Below are positions 1 through 12,397 of a DNA stretch of 41,615 bases, one piece after another. The notes beneath the pieces are model-generated. The model saw nothing but the letters and a program-made list of their open reading frames with translations, was not told where the DNA came from and searched no databases. The translations under genes were made by a program, and so were the position numbers. This stretch comes from Aplysia californica. Its lineage: Eukaryota; Mollusca; Gastropoda; Aplysiida; Aplysiidae. The DNA lies in NCBI RefSeq assembly GCF_000002075.1, contig NW_004797285.1, positions 1,334,178 through 1,375,792 on the forward strand. Direction: 5' to 3'. Numbering within the stretch: the stretch's first letter is position 1; each line of letters starts with the position of its first letter.

Positions 1-59
1 CCATAGTTTTCGGTCTTCAATTCCTCACAGGTCACGTGGTACAGTTCCCGTTCTATAAG

Positions 60-670
60 TGTAGAATTCTGTGGCCCGTTCCCACGGACCCTTGTTAATG
101 AAACTCTTCTTGTAAAAAGGTAGAAGACTTGAAAAAAATACAGAAAAAAATAACACTGCACAGAGGGCTCACGCTGTCCTAGCCCTGGCAATGGGGTGGA
201 AGTTTACGACACACATTCCCCCAGCGATACAGTTACTTAAGCTCCCATTAGACCTTTGTTAGGTGCTGTCTACTTTCCTCGACTACACGGCCTAATCCAG
301 CTCGCGAAGTGCTGTGTATGCATGTGTGTGTGTGTGTGCCGCTGAGATTTAACACTCATTAATTACATCAAATAACTTTTGAGGCAACTTTTTCATTAGA
401 TGAAAACTAATTAGAGAAGTTAGGAGGTGAAACGTTTTCGTCCCCAGCATCCAGAAGAAATTAACGTAGAACAAAGAGAAGGAAGCCAACGGTGACTTTT
501 CTCGTTTGAATAGTTCTCAAAATGCCGTGGCTCACCCTGAGTATGGAAAAATCCCCACTGTTTTGTTATTATTGTCTGCTATTTGGTGGTAAAGAAGTGA
601 AAGCAACCTAATTAAGCCCCACCCAAATTAAGGTCGACCCACCGCCACTGCATACAGGATGCAAGTGTGG
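60..670 (-). mobile_element. 5'-truncated LINE 3' end, copy 1
   Basis: This stretch matches, in reverse orientation, the 3' part of the LINE copy at 31719-32700. Shared blocks include AAATGCCGTGGCTCACC, CTGCTATTTGGTGGTAAAG, AAGCCCCACCCAAATT and the end near CCCGTTCCCACGGACCC. The 5' truncation falls close to the end of the LINE ORF (GGCGGTGGGT). A short GT run lies at about 324-338. Confidence 0.6.
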
Positions 671-3600
671 ATAAGACGCAAGAGCCCAAAATTTAAGTAT
701 GAACCATACAACGCGGGTCTAGAAGAAAACTATTCTCTAAGTCTAAGCGATATTTAGCCAATTTTACAGGAGGAAAAAAAATTCTGATTTCAACAGAACG
801 ATTTGCAAATTCTTGGATCAAAAACTCACATGTAGTGTAGGAAAAAACAAACATGGGCTTATTTTGTAAATCATTTTCTAAAAAATTTCTTCCATTCTTG
901 TTAAATCAAACAAAGTGTCACTCACAATACTTTTTTCTGAACAAAGTGTGAGGAAAACTTTTCTACAGCAGTGCTTAGAATAGTTTTATTTGTTTTGGCG
1001 GAGCCAATTGAGGAGAAAAGTCTTCTAACTTATGCACTTACAATAGTTTTTTTCATGTTCTACCACCGTGAAAAGTACTTTAACTGCTACAGACAATGGT
1101 AATAATATTTTTCTCAAAAAGTTTTCTCAAGTAGGAGAAAGAATACATGTAATTTTTCTTTGGCTGTAACTCAGTCACTTTTTAAACTACGGCTCTGATG
1201 TTTTAACACAAGTTGCATCCCTCGGTGGAAGTTAAGGCCATTGAAAAATCTCCATTTCGGCCGAAATGTCCCTTAGAATAGTTTTCCTTTAGACCCGTGA
1301 ATATGTTCATTGGATATGACCTGCCAACTTTTTCACGGCTAACATCATCACTTTTTTTGTGGATTTTAAATATCTAATAACTTCAAAACAAACAAATCAA
1401 GGTTATTTTACTAAAATCGTCAAAACTCCTCATTGCCATCATCAAAAAAGTCTCTGATCTCATCATCATTCATCTCAATAGTATCGTTCCTGGCATACAA
1501 ATCACACAAATTTTGGTCAGAAATCTTATTTCATATCTCTTAGATAAGATGCAGGGCGACATTGAAGCCCTGCTTTTCAGGTAAAAAGTTGGGATTATCT
1601 AAGGAAAACATACAGACACACACTAATACAAACAAGCACTCACACACATACACGCACGCACACCAAAAACTAGGAAGATAAGACGAAGCGTAGCCTCTCT
1701 ATTCCCTTGTTCGCGGGCCGAGTCAGTTCGCGAAGTCATCTGCCCATTACGCGAGGCACGCCAGCCAGCGAACCCAGTATTCGCCTATTATAATTATGCA
1801 TCAATGATCTGCTGATCAACGTGCTTTTTACCATTCCTAAATAAACAAATACCGTATTTGTAAATAGATATCTAGATTCTACACCTAGAGCGTGCTCATA
1901 AAAACAAAGTTAAACAAAGATATAATATAGATAAAGGAATAAATAAGCACTTTGAGGAACGAGGTAGATCTAGATTCTAGATATTATCTACATCTCTTAG
2001 CTGTCCCCCTAAAATACAAGCATTACGAGATAAGGAACTCTGTTGTTTATAACTTTAAAAATGACAAATTAGAGTTGTCATATCTATTATTTTTACAATT
2101 CACTCCTGAGCAATGTTGCACAGGGTGTCTTTGCCTTTGACTCTTGCTCTTACTCTTAGGCTTTGGTACTGGTACCTATGTCTCAGTTTCCATCTCCATG
2201 ACTATGAATGGAAGTGTCACTGGCTGAACAAATCAAAAAAAGATCTTCATGAACAGGAAAAATAAAAGTGTCACTGATTGAATAAATCACGGATGAAAAA
2301 ACACAATATCATCATCAAACTGAATGTCAATGGAGAAACCAATTCATGAGATTATTAAGCTTAGTGAAAAGGACAAGATGATTGATCTAGATCTATCTAG
2401 ATTCTAGAGTCAAAATTCCACTTACACAAACCATCAATAATAATATCACATCAAATGAATTAAATCAGATATTAACCACATCAAGTTCCATCGTTCCGTA
2501 AAAACATAAAACAAATACAGAGCACAGCAGTTTTTAGCACAGCCTAGCCCAAGGCCCTGTGGTTAGCCGAGCACGCTTAACGCCCAGACGAATTCAGCCG
2601 AAGGCCCATCCCTTAGATGCTTAGTGGCCTCTACGCCGTGTCTTCCCTTCCTTGTATTTTCTCACACCCAGACATATTCACAAACACATGCAAACATATA
2701 TCGCAACCTCAGTGCTTTCTTATCGTATTTCCACGTTTTTCAACAGTGAAAATGTGACATCTTCTGCAGCTCATTCTTTGTTATGAACTGTTTTCACTGC
2801 TACTAAAAATGGAGATACAACAAGAAAGCACTGGGGTCTTGATATAGAAATAAATATGTAAATGTGTACACAAGAACATCCACATATGTATTTACACAAA
2901 CAAAAACATATGCACACACATCCCAAAATCAACTTAAAAGACTATACATCTCTTCTTCTTCTCTGCATTCACACCAACTTTATAATATCAGGGACTTAAA
3001 TATCAAAATATGCGTTGCTGATCAACAAAAAAGGATGATGTGAGCTGAACTAAAAAATGTAGAATAATTTTAAAATAATATTGCAATACAGGTAACAAGG
3101 ACTACGATAAGAAGTAAGCTGGATTAGAGAGGAAATCCAATATTAACTCTACCTACAGCCAGCATAGATAGAATTGTTTTACAGTAAACAGCAGCTCTTG
3201 TGGAGTTCTTGTGGAGCTATAAAAGTTCTAGAACTGTTGACATCTAACACACAAACTCTGTCTTTCCTTCTGTGAGTTTCCAGAATGTTTATTATCATTT
3301 AAGAGAGAAGAAGAAGAAAAAAAGTTTTTAAAAAACACAATCGACATGAACAGTTTAAGCCAATTAGCCAAAGACATATTGTAAATGACCCATCACACCC
3401 CCTTTCCACGCAAATTGTAAGAACACGCAGCGGCAGATATGTACCTCTAAAATTAAAGAAATAAAAATATAAATTACCATCTTGCATAAAGGATATTGTC
3501 AGAATAAGCATCAACCGGGATTGCTCTTTCGGGTATGTATCTTATATAACTTTAAAGATCTTGTAACTAAATTCCTGCATGTGGTTGAAAGATGCATCTG

Positions 3601-3689
3601 ATGTGATACAAACATTTTGTCAGCTTCAATTTTCTTTTTATATTGAATTTTAATTAAAATAATGCATGTATATCATTTAAACTTTTATT
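671..3689. other. AT-rich stretch, no gene seen
   Basis: No exon with convincing coding content and splice sites was recognised. GATCTAGA-type words recur at about 1965-1985 and 2385-2410. Confidence 0.5.
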
Positions 3690-3790
3690 TTTATGTATAC
3701 CTGCATGTGTTTTTATGGTCATGTACCACGAAGAAAAATTTCCTTCTGGGATAATAAAGTATTAAATTATCCTATCTTATCTTATCTTAT
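3690..3790 (+). mobile_element. Retroposon 3' tail with TTATC repeats
   Basis: The text GTACCACGAAGAAAAATTTC, CTTCTGGGATAATAAAGTAT and then a run of TATCT/CTTAT units resembles the 3' end shared by many invertebrate LINE and SINE elements (…GGGATAATAAAGTATTCTATC). The upstream extent is unclear. Confidence 0.5.
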
Positions 3791-5584
3791 AAAAGAACAA
3801 ATTATAAATATAAAATGACCATTTAAAAACCCAACACATTACATTTCATTTAAATAATACTACTAGATTAGACCCTAAAAAAAGAAATACGTTGTGCATA
3901 TTTGTCCATTGTAAAATAAATGTTCTATGTTTAACATAAGCTGTTCATAAAAGCTCAAAAACTGTAACAGCTTCATGTCAGGTATTGAAAAGCACTTAGG
4001 CACAAAAAAGAACGGCAAGATGGTTTAAGTAAACAAAGAATTCAGAATAAGTTTCTGAAGAGACATTTGTCAGTACTGAAAAGAAATATAACTGAGACAA
4101 CTTTGCTCAGACTCATGGATGGACAGCACTTGGCGTTACTGCTATTACCAACAGAAGACAATAAAGGTATAAGTAATAAAATAAAGGGTGACGACAAAAA
4201 AAAATGACAACTCGTGAACACATAAAGAGAAGTGGTTAAAACAATTATAATTTTGAAACAGCTACTTCAGATCTTAAGATACACCTACATGTACTGCCCT
4301 CACGTCATCATAAATTACAACACAGGTGCATTTTGCACTGATGAGCCAATTCTGCAAGCTTCATAAGAATAAGAATACAAATGGCATCCATCATGTAAAT
4401 AACAACCATTTCGAGCTTGGGTAAATGTAGAAAAGTGCCAGACAAAAAAGAACGGAGGGGTGAGGAAATGAGCAAGTCTATCAAGTGATATCTTCAAATC
4501 TCATCCGCAAGCTCTGCCCTGAGAAAATACCAATGTAACCATCCTTTAACCTTCTCTAGTTGACCTGTCCAAAACCGGCCAGTAATATTGTGGCGCTGGA
4601 GTTCAATCCCACCACAACTAGCCAGACACCCACGTTGCTTTTCTCACAAGATTTCTTCAACGGTAAGCTTGGCTACAATAAAAATTGATCACACACATTA
4701 AGTTGCAGTCTCACATTACTTTCTATCGAGGAAAGTGTGTCAGAACTGGCATTAGCAGTCAGATTTCATTTTCACATTTATTAGGTGCAAAAGCAGGTGA
4801 ACACTAAGAGGTTCGTAAGTATGAGGAAGCAGAACAAATGGTTGGTTATTGCTGGTGACGACTGCCAACAGGAAAGGATTAAAGCATACATTGTATAAGC
4901 TTTTCTTTCACCAATGCATAAATATATCTGAAAAGTAAATCTTTAAAGAGAATAAAACTATAATTCACATATTTATCGTACTTGCAATGGCACATTATTA
5001 GTAGGAAAGAGATCGTAAGTTTGGTTTTGAACTTAGTTTCTCACATTTCAACAAAGACATCATGTATCAAATAGCAATTAAAAATCCCTGCAAATTGTGT
5101 TCAATTTTGCAGTGATCCCAAACTTATTATTTCAGCTACAAACTAATACTAATATCTCATGCCTCATGCTGACTTTTAACTTCTTTAACAGTCAGACGAC
5201 AGGAAGATAGGTAATATCTGAATTTGTCTATACAAAGGAAGAACATTTTATCAAGTTTATTTGTCCATTTGTCTGGATATATAATGTATCCAAGACAGCC
5301 TGGTTTCACCCTAACTGGCAAGGACACAGCAGCCTACCTCCTAAATGAGACAATTTGTGATAATAAATGAAAAAAAATATAATAATTAAAAACCCGCTCA
5401 ATCAACTGACATTAAAAGCTAAGAGAGTTCTATCTCGACCTCATAATGCATGTTTCAACCTTAGGAGAGAGACTTGATGAGCAGCATACGCTTAAACCCC
5501 ACACCGCAATCAGACAAACCCAAGAAGACATCCAGTACCTGTCACTTATCAAATTTTCAATGGCATATAACCGCTTCTAACTCC
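3791..5584. other. AT-rich stretch, no gene seen
   Basis: Apart from the tentative TTAA element at 4546-4882, nothing was recognised. Confidence 0.5.
4546..4882. mobile_element. Tentative TTAA-bounded element
   Basis: CTTTAACCTTCTCTAGTTGA at the left resembles the inverted right end (CTTTAATCCTTTCCTGTTGG). The match is imperfect and could be chance. Confidence 0.2.
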
Positions 5585-5872
5585 TCATCTCCCGCAAGCG
5601 AGCTCACCGTTGAAACTGTACCGCCTGTGAGCTGCTAGCAGCAGCTCAGGCACATTCCTTTATGACCACTTTAGACTTCAAATTAGTTTTCAGCAATTAA
5701 AAATGTGGATCTCTTTTACCGGGAATTCATTTATCAGATGAAGAACTATCAAAACCTATTGTTTTGATTTAGTAACCAATTTAGTGACTTGTATGTCACT
5801 TTTTAGATTCGTACCAAAAGAGGGTCCCGGCGTAGTGGATTTACCCCCCCCCTCCCCCCCTCCTCGGAGATA
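5585..5872 (+). repeat. Unclassified interspersed repeat, 5' part
   Basis: Matches the start of the copy at 34440-35330: GCAGCTCAGGCACATTCCTT, CATTTATCAGATGAAGAACT, TTTAGTGACTTGTATGTCAC and GAGGGTCCCGGCGTAGT. It ends after a C-rich run at about 5845-5863. Confidence 0.55.
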
Positions 5873-6562
5873 AAGAGTTAAAACAAGTTATCTTTTGGTG
5901 GCTACAACTACATGTGCATATATATACAGTAGAACACAGCTATAGAGTGACTTTAGGTTCTGGAAGACAAATGCCTCTGTAGACGAGTTCCCGCTAAAGG
6001 AATGCAAACAGGTTTCCAGGTTCACCTTTGAAAAGGCCAAAAAAGGAAATTATAAAAGAAGTTGCTGACATACTCATGTCATCAATGTTTGCATAAGGAT
6101 CCTCAAGTAAGGTTCAGACTGACAACAGTAAAAAGAGTTCAGTAATTAAATAACTCTTTAAACTTATGGTACAATTTCAAGCCCAAACACAGAATTGCCA
6201 CCATCATCATCCATCCAGCGACGGGCAAGATGGGGACACGGACGGAAATGTGATGACTATTGCACAATTCATTAAACAGATACACTAGTTTTGCTTGAGA
6301 AAGAGACCAGACCTCAACATATTTTACAACCTTCACATTAAGGCAAAATTTTAAATAGATGACCAAGCCAGACCAATTGTCCCCAGTGGTCCTAAAAAAA
6401 TTTTTTAGCATGTTCAGTTCACAAAAGAACAATGACATTTCTTTCAAAAGCCGTTATAGTCAAAGAGGTAAAATAAGTAGAGTGCAAAATGACAAAAACC
6501 ATAGCAGCATCAATGACTTCACCATCCTCGCCCGCAGTTGCTTTACAAGACCAATGATCTGG

Positions 6563-7076
6563 TTAACTCTTTCAGGACGTATCGCCGATATATCGGTGGA
6601 AAAATGAGTGAATTAGTTCTTGAGGTCTCGCATCAACAAAACGATCTAACCAGACTCAGTATAAATATCATAACTCAAACAAAAATTGGAATATTGCATT
6701 CAAATAAAAAGCTGCACATTCAGAAATATAAGGAATCTGCTCATGGCTTATATGATAAGATAGCTATGCTGATTCGCTTGCACATGTTTAGTGTGTGTAA
6801 TTTTTTCCATCAAAATGTATTTTTCTCACCACATCGCCATTTCTAACCCTTGCAATGCATACTTATGTTCAAAATTAATCCTTGTTTTGTATTGGAATGT
6901 ATTCCTTATTCAATTTCCTTCAACTTGATATGTCATATGTTACGTTTTGAGTGATGGTTATGCTTATATGAAGTTATTTTGTACATCACCTGTGTAGTAC
7001 ATCACCTGTGTAGCCCAATAGAGTCACAATTTAATTACTTCTAGACCCCAAAACAACTACGTTTGGAAAGAGTTAA
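6563..7076. mobile_element. TTAA-bounded MITE-like element 1
   Basis: The left end TTAACTCTTTCAGGACG and the right end GGAAAGAGTTAA are inverted copies over 11 bp, spaced 514 bp apart. Just inside the left end is a GC-containing palindrome (CCGATATATCGG). TTAA is the target duplicated by piggyBac-type transposases. No transposase is present. A 16-17 bp unit (TACATCACCTGTGTAG) is doubled at about 6983-7014. Confidence 0.5.
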
Positions 7077-7542
7077 TCAGAACAAGGATATAGAGCAGAG
7101 AGAATTACTATAATGAAAAAGTATATACCATAAATCACTTCAATATTTTTTATAAAATCACCGGGTACAAAGCTTTCATCAATTCATCAAGTTCCCTGCC
7201 ATAATATCTAGGCACATAAAAAGGCTGGTACATTTTCCTCACTCTAAGGAAACTATGGCGGTGTACACAGGACTGTTTTATGAGCTGTAAAAGAAGTGGC
7301 TGAACGAAGGAAACATAGGCCAATAATTAAGTATAGATGCCTGAAGCTGTAGAACATAAACTACAGCCTGGCACGCACACACAGTAAATACTCATAGTGA
7401 AACATGTAGTGCCTACATTGAGAAAAGATTTTCACTATTTTCAGGTCCTGAATTTTTTCTTATTGACTACTCAGGGTAAGACTCTGTCATATATATATTT
7501 CAAAATGGCATTTGGTGAAGTCTTACACAAGGCAATATCCTT

Positions 7543-7548
7543 TTTATT
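7543..7548 (-). promoter_or_regulatory. Candidate poly(A) signal AATAAA for the Shisa/CYYR1-like gene
   Basis: AATAAA on the minus strand lies about 300 nt downstream of the stop codon at 7851. It is the first canonical hexamer I noticed past the stop. The region is AT-rich, so a chance occurrence is possible. Confidence 0.3.
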
Positions 7549-7637
7549 ATTTTAAAAACATGTACAAAGCAAAATTCGTACGTAACAAAGGGACTTCTGC
7601 ATCCCTCCAATTTTGTTATGTGCATAGATTGTATTCA

Positions 7638-7763
7638 TTAACACTTTTCACCCAAGCAGCGCGCCAGAGCGCGCAACACTTATCCCCCCGGACCAGGATA
7701 CAGGTGCAGTACACACTATATCACACCAACGCCGATTGGCATCCCGTGGGGGCAAGGTGTTAA
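7638..7763. mobile_element. TTAA-bounded short MITE-like element 2
   Basis: The 126-bp stretch starts TTAACACTTTTCACCC and ends GGGGGCAAGGTGTTAA, an imperfect inverted pair. It is locally GC-rich in AT-rich flanks. It lies in the presumed 3' UTR of the Shisa/CYYR1-like gene. Confidence 0.45.
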
Positions 7764-7850
7764 ATGTGGAACCAGCATTTTCTTAATTGCTATTAAAATT
7801 TTTTAATGCATCACAGACAGACAAGTAAAAATGCATGGGACATGGCCTAT

Positions 7851-8398
7851 CTAAAATGAGCTTTCAATGGTATATTTTCCAGGGTCTCGCATAACTTCCT
7901 GATACGAAGGTAATGGCATCGCATCCTGTAAAGTATCAAGAAGTTGACTGTCAGCGTCTCCTCCAGACAAGGTGTGAGGGTCTTGTGAGGCTGATGGAGG
8001 CAAGTTGACTTGATAATATTGGTCATTCTGGGATGGAAAACTTTGACCTGGGACATTTATCTGTCTATTTGCCGTTGTCCTATAGCCTCCAATACTGTCA
8101 TGTTGATCATTTCCATCAGTCCTGTGAATATTGCTATCCGTTGGACCTTCACCATTAAACATGTTGCCATCTGTGGTGAGCTCAGAGTATGCTGGAGGAG
8201 AGTTTCTGTTGTTTCTCTGATGATCACCATGGCGGGAAATGTTACTGGATCTGACAGAATTGGACTGACCATGCTCAGTAGGCGCTGTTTGTATTGGCTG
8301 TCGCCTTGGCCGAAATGTATCTTCATTTTCTGTTCGATATTGAGTCCCTGATCGTCTGATTTCCCAAAAGGAAGATGAATTAGAAGATCTATGCACCG
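7851..8398 (-). CDS. Terminal coding exon, PY-motif cytoplasmic tail of Shisa/CYYR1-like adaptor
   Basis: This 548-nt exon follows the acceptor TTTATTGCTTTTCAG (ending at 8399) and runs open for about 181 codons to TAG at 7851-7853. The tail is hydrophilic, rich in Ser, Asn, Gln and Pro, and probably disordered. It carries two PY-type motifs: PPAYSEL about a third of the way in, and LPSYQEVM about 15 residues from the end. PPxY/LPxY motifs bind WW domains such as those of NEDD4-family ubiquitin ligases, and such tails are usual in Shisa, CYYR1 and WBP1 proteins. The visible protein totals about 260 residues over three exons. Reading begins with the split Ser codon, then VHRSSNSSSF; a start inside this exon is not needed. 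The role as a trafficking or ubiquitin-ligase adaptor is family inference. Confidence 0.78.
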
Positions 8399-8792
8399 CT
8401 GAAAAGCAATAAAAGTAACAAATATTTGATGAATGTCACCTTAAACTTAAAATCAAAATTCCACATATAACTACTTCCCTCCATCTAGATTTTCATCTGC
8501 TTTGGCATGACTCTTTTAAACCTAACACATTTGAGAAAGTAAAGCTTAGGACTTTAATCTCCTTTCATGCAGCCTATATACTTTTCTGTGATTGTACTAT
8601 GAACATTAAAGATCAAAAACAAAAGACAAAAAAAAAAAACATAAGTTCACTGATTCATATAGAAAAGACAAACATAACAAATAACAAGGAATAAAAATTG
8701 AGAACACTATTAATGGTATCCCAGGTATAGCACCCTGCTTTGAAACTACAACATTTTTGTTGTTAAAAAAAGATATATCCATGGGACCACAT

Positions 8793-9664
8793 TTAACTCA
8801 CTTGAGCCTGAGCTATTTTTCACCCAACATCCATTGCAGCCGGGCAGTTTTGGGTAATATTGAATAACCAACTACAAAAAAACTGTGAAAGCTGTCATAA
8901 GAAAAACATGCAACAAAACAAAGAAAGAAATGCTCTCACAGAAAAAAAATTGCATCTTATTTGTCCGAATAGTTTAAATTTGTGAGGCAGCATGGTGGAA
9001 TCAGGCTCTCGTCAATTTTTGGGCATTTAGAGTTATTGGTATCATCTTAAAGCGTGTTCACTTGTCTTTATTTGGATGGAAAAAATATCCATTTATCTTG
9101 AATACACTTGCAAATGAAAGAGGTGGGGGTCACCTGTTTTCAGAGGTAAAATTACTGAGAAAATGACAGCTAAAGACTAGTTATTCCCTTATATTTGAAG
9201 AGTCCATGGTAACTGAAAACTTACATTTTTTGGGCCTTTAATCAACCTTTTTCAGAAAAATCCACACAGAAGGGAGTTCTTTAATGGGCATGAAAGGTGT
9301 TGAGCCAAAAAACAAAAATTTGATAAAAATTCACAAACCTGCGGAAAAATGCAAGTTTCTTCAATTTAATTATTTTGACGAGAGCCTGATTCCACCACGC
9401 TGCCTTACATTTTATCAATAAATAAAACCATCTATCGAAATGCGGAGGTGACAGACTTAGTCCATTATAGCTCAAAAAGTGTTGCACATAACTTCACCAA
9501 ATTTTTTATGAAACGAAACAAGTGGGTCAACTGTTGGCTTGCCGCATCCCGTAGTTGGTAACCAAAAAACAACAAAGATATCGCACATCCAAATATGCGG
9601 GATTCGGCCACCGGGCCGGGGGCGCATACCCGTAAATACACGGGAATAGGCTCAAGTGAGTTAA
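8793..9664. mobile_element. TTAA-bounded MITE-like element 3, split by a nested MITE
   Basis: The left end TTAACTCACTTGAGCCT is repeated exactly, inverted, at the right end (AGGCTCAAGTGAGTTAA). Another MITE occupies 8981-9409, so the original element was about 440 bp. A hairpin-forming CCCGTAAATACACGGG lies 17 bp inside the right end. It sits in the last intron of the Shisa/CYYR1-like gene. Confidence 0.65.
8981..9409. mobile_element. MITE family A, copy 1 (nested)
   Basis: 429 bp with inverted ends of about 34 bp: TGTGAGGCAGCATGGTGGAA at the left, and the right end read inverted is TGTAAGGCAGCGTGGTGGAA; both continue TCAGGCTCTCGTCAA. The interior has no transposase. It is inserted inside TTAA element 3. 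Target duplication was not clear. Confidence 0.72.
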
Positions 9665-10381
9665 TAAACATTGTCACATAGACACCTAGAAATAATGAAA
9701 AAACAAACTTTTTTTAAAAATTACACCATACAAACCATCAGTACTGGAAGGTGGAATTGATTAACATCTTAAAATTTGGAAGAACAGCGTGCTTTCTAAT
9801 TCTACCACCTTCCTGAACAGCATGAAAGTAGAAGGATACTTGGAGAAACAAAGGAGCACATGAGTCTATACCATAGAACCGACAACAGAAAATTATACTA
9901 CAGTGTGAACAACGTCTTCAACAGCATTGAATTCAACAGAATTTCACATTCAGCAAAAGGAGAAAAAATACTCATTTTAGAAATTCATAACAATCAATAT
10001 TATCCATAGTATAAATAATACATGGATGAATCCTTTAACCAGTAACCTCCGACCCAAGGAAACAGCTTATCATCAGCTACTCGAGGGAAGAAGTGACATC
10101 CTTCTTTCTTTTTCTCTTACATTACATGCGTACTGCGCATCAGAATTTGGGAAAGCCTGTCCCCAACACCCAGTCATTTTGAGTAACCAGTCAGTGACCT
10201 TTGAAAGACACTGACATATGCATTTCAGATTCAATTTAAAACCTGAGCATGTGCTGGGGTGGAGACAGGTTGGGTGTGTATATGTATGCGTTTGTGTAAT
10301 TGTGATCATGTGTGTGGTGATGTTACCCCTAAAAACCTAGAAATATGACATAAAAGAAAAACTGATAAAGATTTTATGATA

Positions 10382-10520
10382 TGTGAGGCATCGTAGTAAA
10401 TCAGGCGCTCACCAAAATAAGGAAATTTGAAGAAAACATTTTTCCACCCGTAGAGCAATTTTAATTTTTAGAAATTTGTTTGGGGAGCAAAACCTCTGTC
10501 CATTTAAAAACTGATCCAAA
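10382..10520. mobile_element. MITE family A, truncated copy
   Basis: Only the left end (TGTGAGGCATCGTAGTAAAT, then CAGGCGCTCACCAAAAT) and about 100 bp of interior are present. The copy dissolves before a poly-C run at 10539-10560. Confidence 0.5.
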
Positions 10521-10719
10521 AATTCCAAAAGGGACACCTCCCCCCCCCCCCCCCCCCCCCAATGATAATTGTAGCAAAAATAATATGGTAACCTGATGCA
10601 ATTAAAATGGCACCAGAATACACTGTCAATTTTAGGTCACGTTTGTCAGACCTCGCTTTGACAAAAAATTCAACAACTGCAGAATTGCTGGAAGGACTCA
10701 CGAAAGTTGTAGGTGAAGG

Positions 10720-11300
10720 AAGTTTGCAGTGTAGTTCAACCTGTCCAAGATGAAAACGAAGGGGAACCAGAAAATAAATTCTGTCTTGGAAATTTTTCAC
10801 CTTGGACAGGGGAATTTACGGGAAGGGGGGGGGAGGGGATTCCATGGGGCCAGCCAGTATGCAGTGGCAACAAGGGTTTCCTGTCCGTCAACAAGTAGGG
10901 TTCGAAACTTAACACCTCTCAAGAGCAATCCTAACCTCTCTGATAATGGTATGCCTGAGTCTTAACTTATCCATTGCTGCCAGTGAGTGCATCTCACAGG
11001 ATCACTGTTTGACCTATAAGAACAAAAATGATTGATCGTCTCCTTTCTTTACACCCTTAGCCCCATCCATTAATGTAATAAGCATAATCAACCAATGCCA
11101 TCCCTTCCCTGCGTGTAACGATTCGAGGAACTTTTTTCTCTGCTGGCCGTATGATCAGGGCAGCAGGCAGTGTTCAAGTTAATTTCACACCTCTGGCTAC
11201 TCAGGAAAGCTTCCATGCTGGAGTGCCACTCAAGCACTTTGACAAACAGTGATGAGACTTCACATCCAAACAACCATAACCATTGGTACCACTTAGGGGT
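10720..11300 (+). repeat. Unclassified interspersed repeat, 3' part
   Basis: Matches the second half of the copy at 34440-35330 in opposite orientation: TTCAACCTGTCC, GGACAGGGGAATTTACGG, CCTCTCTGATAATGG, CACCCTTAGCCCC and CTGGCCGTATGATCAG. It lies in the last intron of the Shisa/CYYR1-like gene. A related inverted snippet (CTTGAACAGG...GCAGGTTCAACTC) lies at about 11514-11551. Confidence 0.6.
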
Positions 11301-11704
11301 CACATGGCGTGGCATAAAAGTTAGCGGGGATGGAACCAAACTAGGGAGTTTTGTCTCAAATCAGGGCTGAGTGGGCAAACTACTTTACATCTAGAAGAGG
11401 TCAACACCATCTAAAGGAAAGGAATTTCTCTTTCCATTTCTGGATTGAGCAGGTTTCTGTTTTATAGAAGTAATTATGGAAAAATCTATCAAGGGGGAAG
11501 CGAGGAGACTTCTGTCTTGAACAGGTTTTTGTTAAAGCAGGTTCAACTCTATTTTCATATTTTCAATTACAATGTTTTCTACGTAGCAAATCATTTTTCA
11601 AAAGACTGGAAATGTATCACTATATCCCCAGCATTCATTCATTTACACTTCCTTATTAGCAGCAAAGAAGAGATAATATTTCAGAGTATAAAATGATATC
11701 TTAC

Positions 11705-11811
11705 AAAATCCGCTCCTCCGAATAAAGCAGTAGAGAATAATGGCGATGGTAACCAACAAAAAGACTGCAACAGTTACTCCTGCACCTGCAGCAATGGCCT
11801 GAATTTCACCT
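11705..11811 (-). CDS. Internal exon, transmembrane segment of the same Shisa/CYYR1-like gene
   Basis: This 107-nt exon lies between the acceptor TTTAATTTCAG (intron side 11812) and the donor GGATTTT|GTAAGA (intron starts 11704). It begins GGEIQAIAAGAG-like after the split codon (QGEIQAIAAGAG) and continues into about 23 hydrophobic residues (VTVAVFLLVTIAIILYCF), then IRRSGF. A glycine/alanine-rich start, a cysteine near the inner face and a following Arg-Arg stop-transfer signal are typical of a type I single-pass protein. The phase matches both neighbours: one base completes CAA on the upstream side, and the final T joins CG of the last exon to make TCG (Ser). The cysteine-rich exon lies about 4.9 kb upstream and the cytoplasmic exon about 3.3 kb downstream, separated by transposon-laden introns. 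Confidence 0.75.
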
Positions 11812-12397
11812 CTGAAATTAAAAGAAAACAGTAAATGAGACATCAAACACATTCAGTCTTCCAAGCTAGGCATTGTCATAAAGTGAGGGACACAAAACTC
11901 TGCATACATTACAATCAATAGACTACCTGTGGACACAATAACTGTCACTTTTGAAAGGAAGAAAACAGACAAAGACATGAAAAAAGAATTGGAAGTGGCA
12001 AGCAACACCAAATCATCCACCAACCAACCTTCAACATATAGATCAATCTTCATATCCAATACCCATACCAACCGTTTACCCCTCTGAGTTGCTGATGTGT
12101 GTCATGACTACAACTCAGAAACCACTCATAGGCGCCTGCCACGTCCACTCAATACACTGGGTACTTTACTTTCAACTTCCTGTCATCTAGCCTATCTTCA
12201 GACAGGGCTACAACTAATTACTTTTAAGAATACCCTTTCAATTGACATAGGCCTGTATGAAAAACATTTAGACTTTTCTAATGATTAAAAAAAAACCCAA
12301 CATGGTCATGATTTCTCGATGGAGTTTTGAGCTTTAAACTAGTATCTCAGTATTGCTGAGCCAGAGTCCACGGGAACAACAAATACAAAACATATAT

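Larger units (their letters stand above)
8399..11704 (-). other. Last intron of the Shisa/CYYR1-like gene
   Basis: This 3.3-kb intron is defined by the donor at 11704 and the acceptor at 8399. It holds a TTAA-bounded element with a nested MITE, a truncated MITE copy near 10382, a poly-C run near 10539-10560 and a copy of the unclassified repeat (about 10720-11300). Coding potential was not recognised in the remainder. Confidence 0.65.

Noticed and set aside
9281-9487. 68-codon minus-strand ORF
   Set aside because: It covers the right end of a family A MITE; a similar frame appears in the copy at 39900 because of shared inverted-end sequence.
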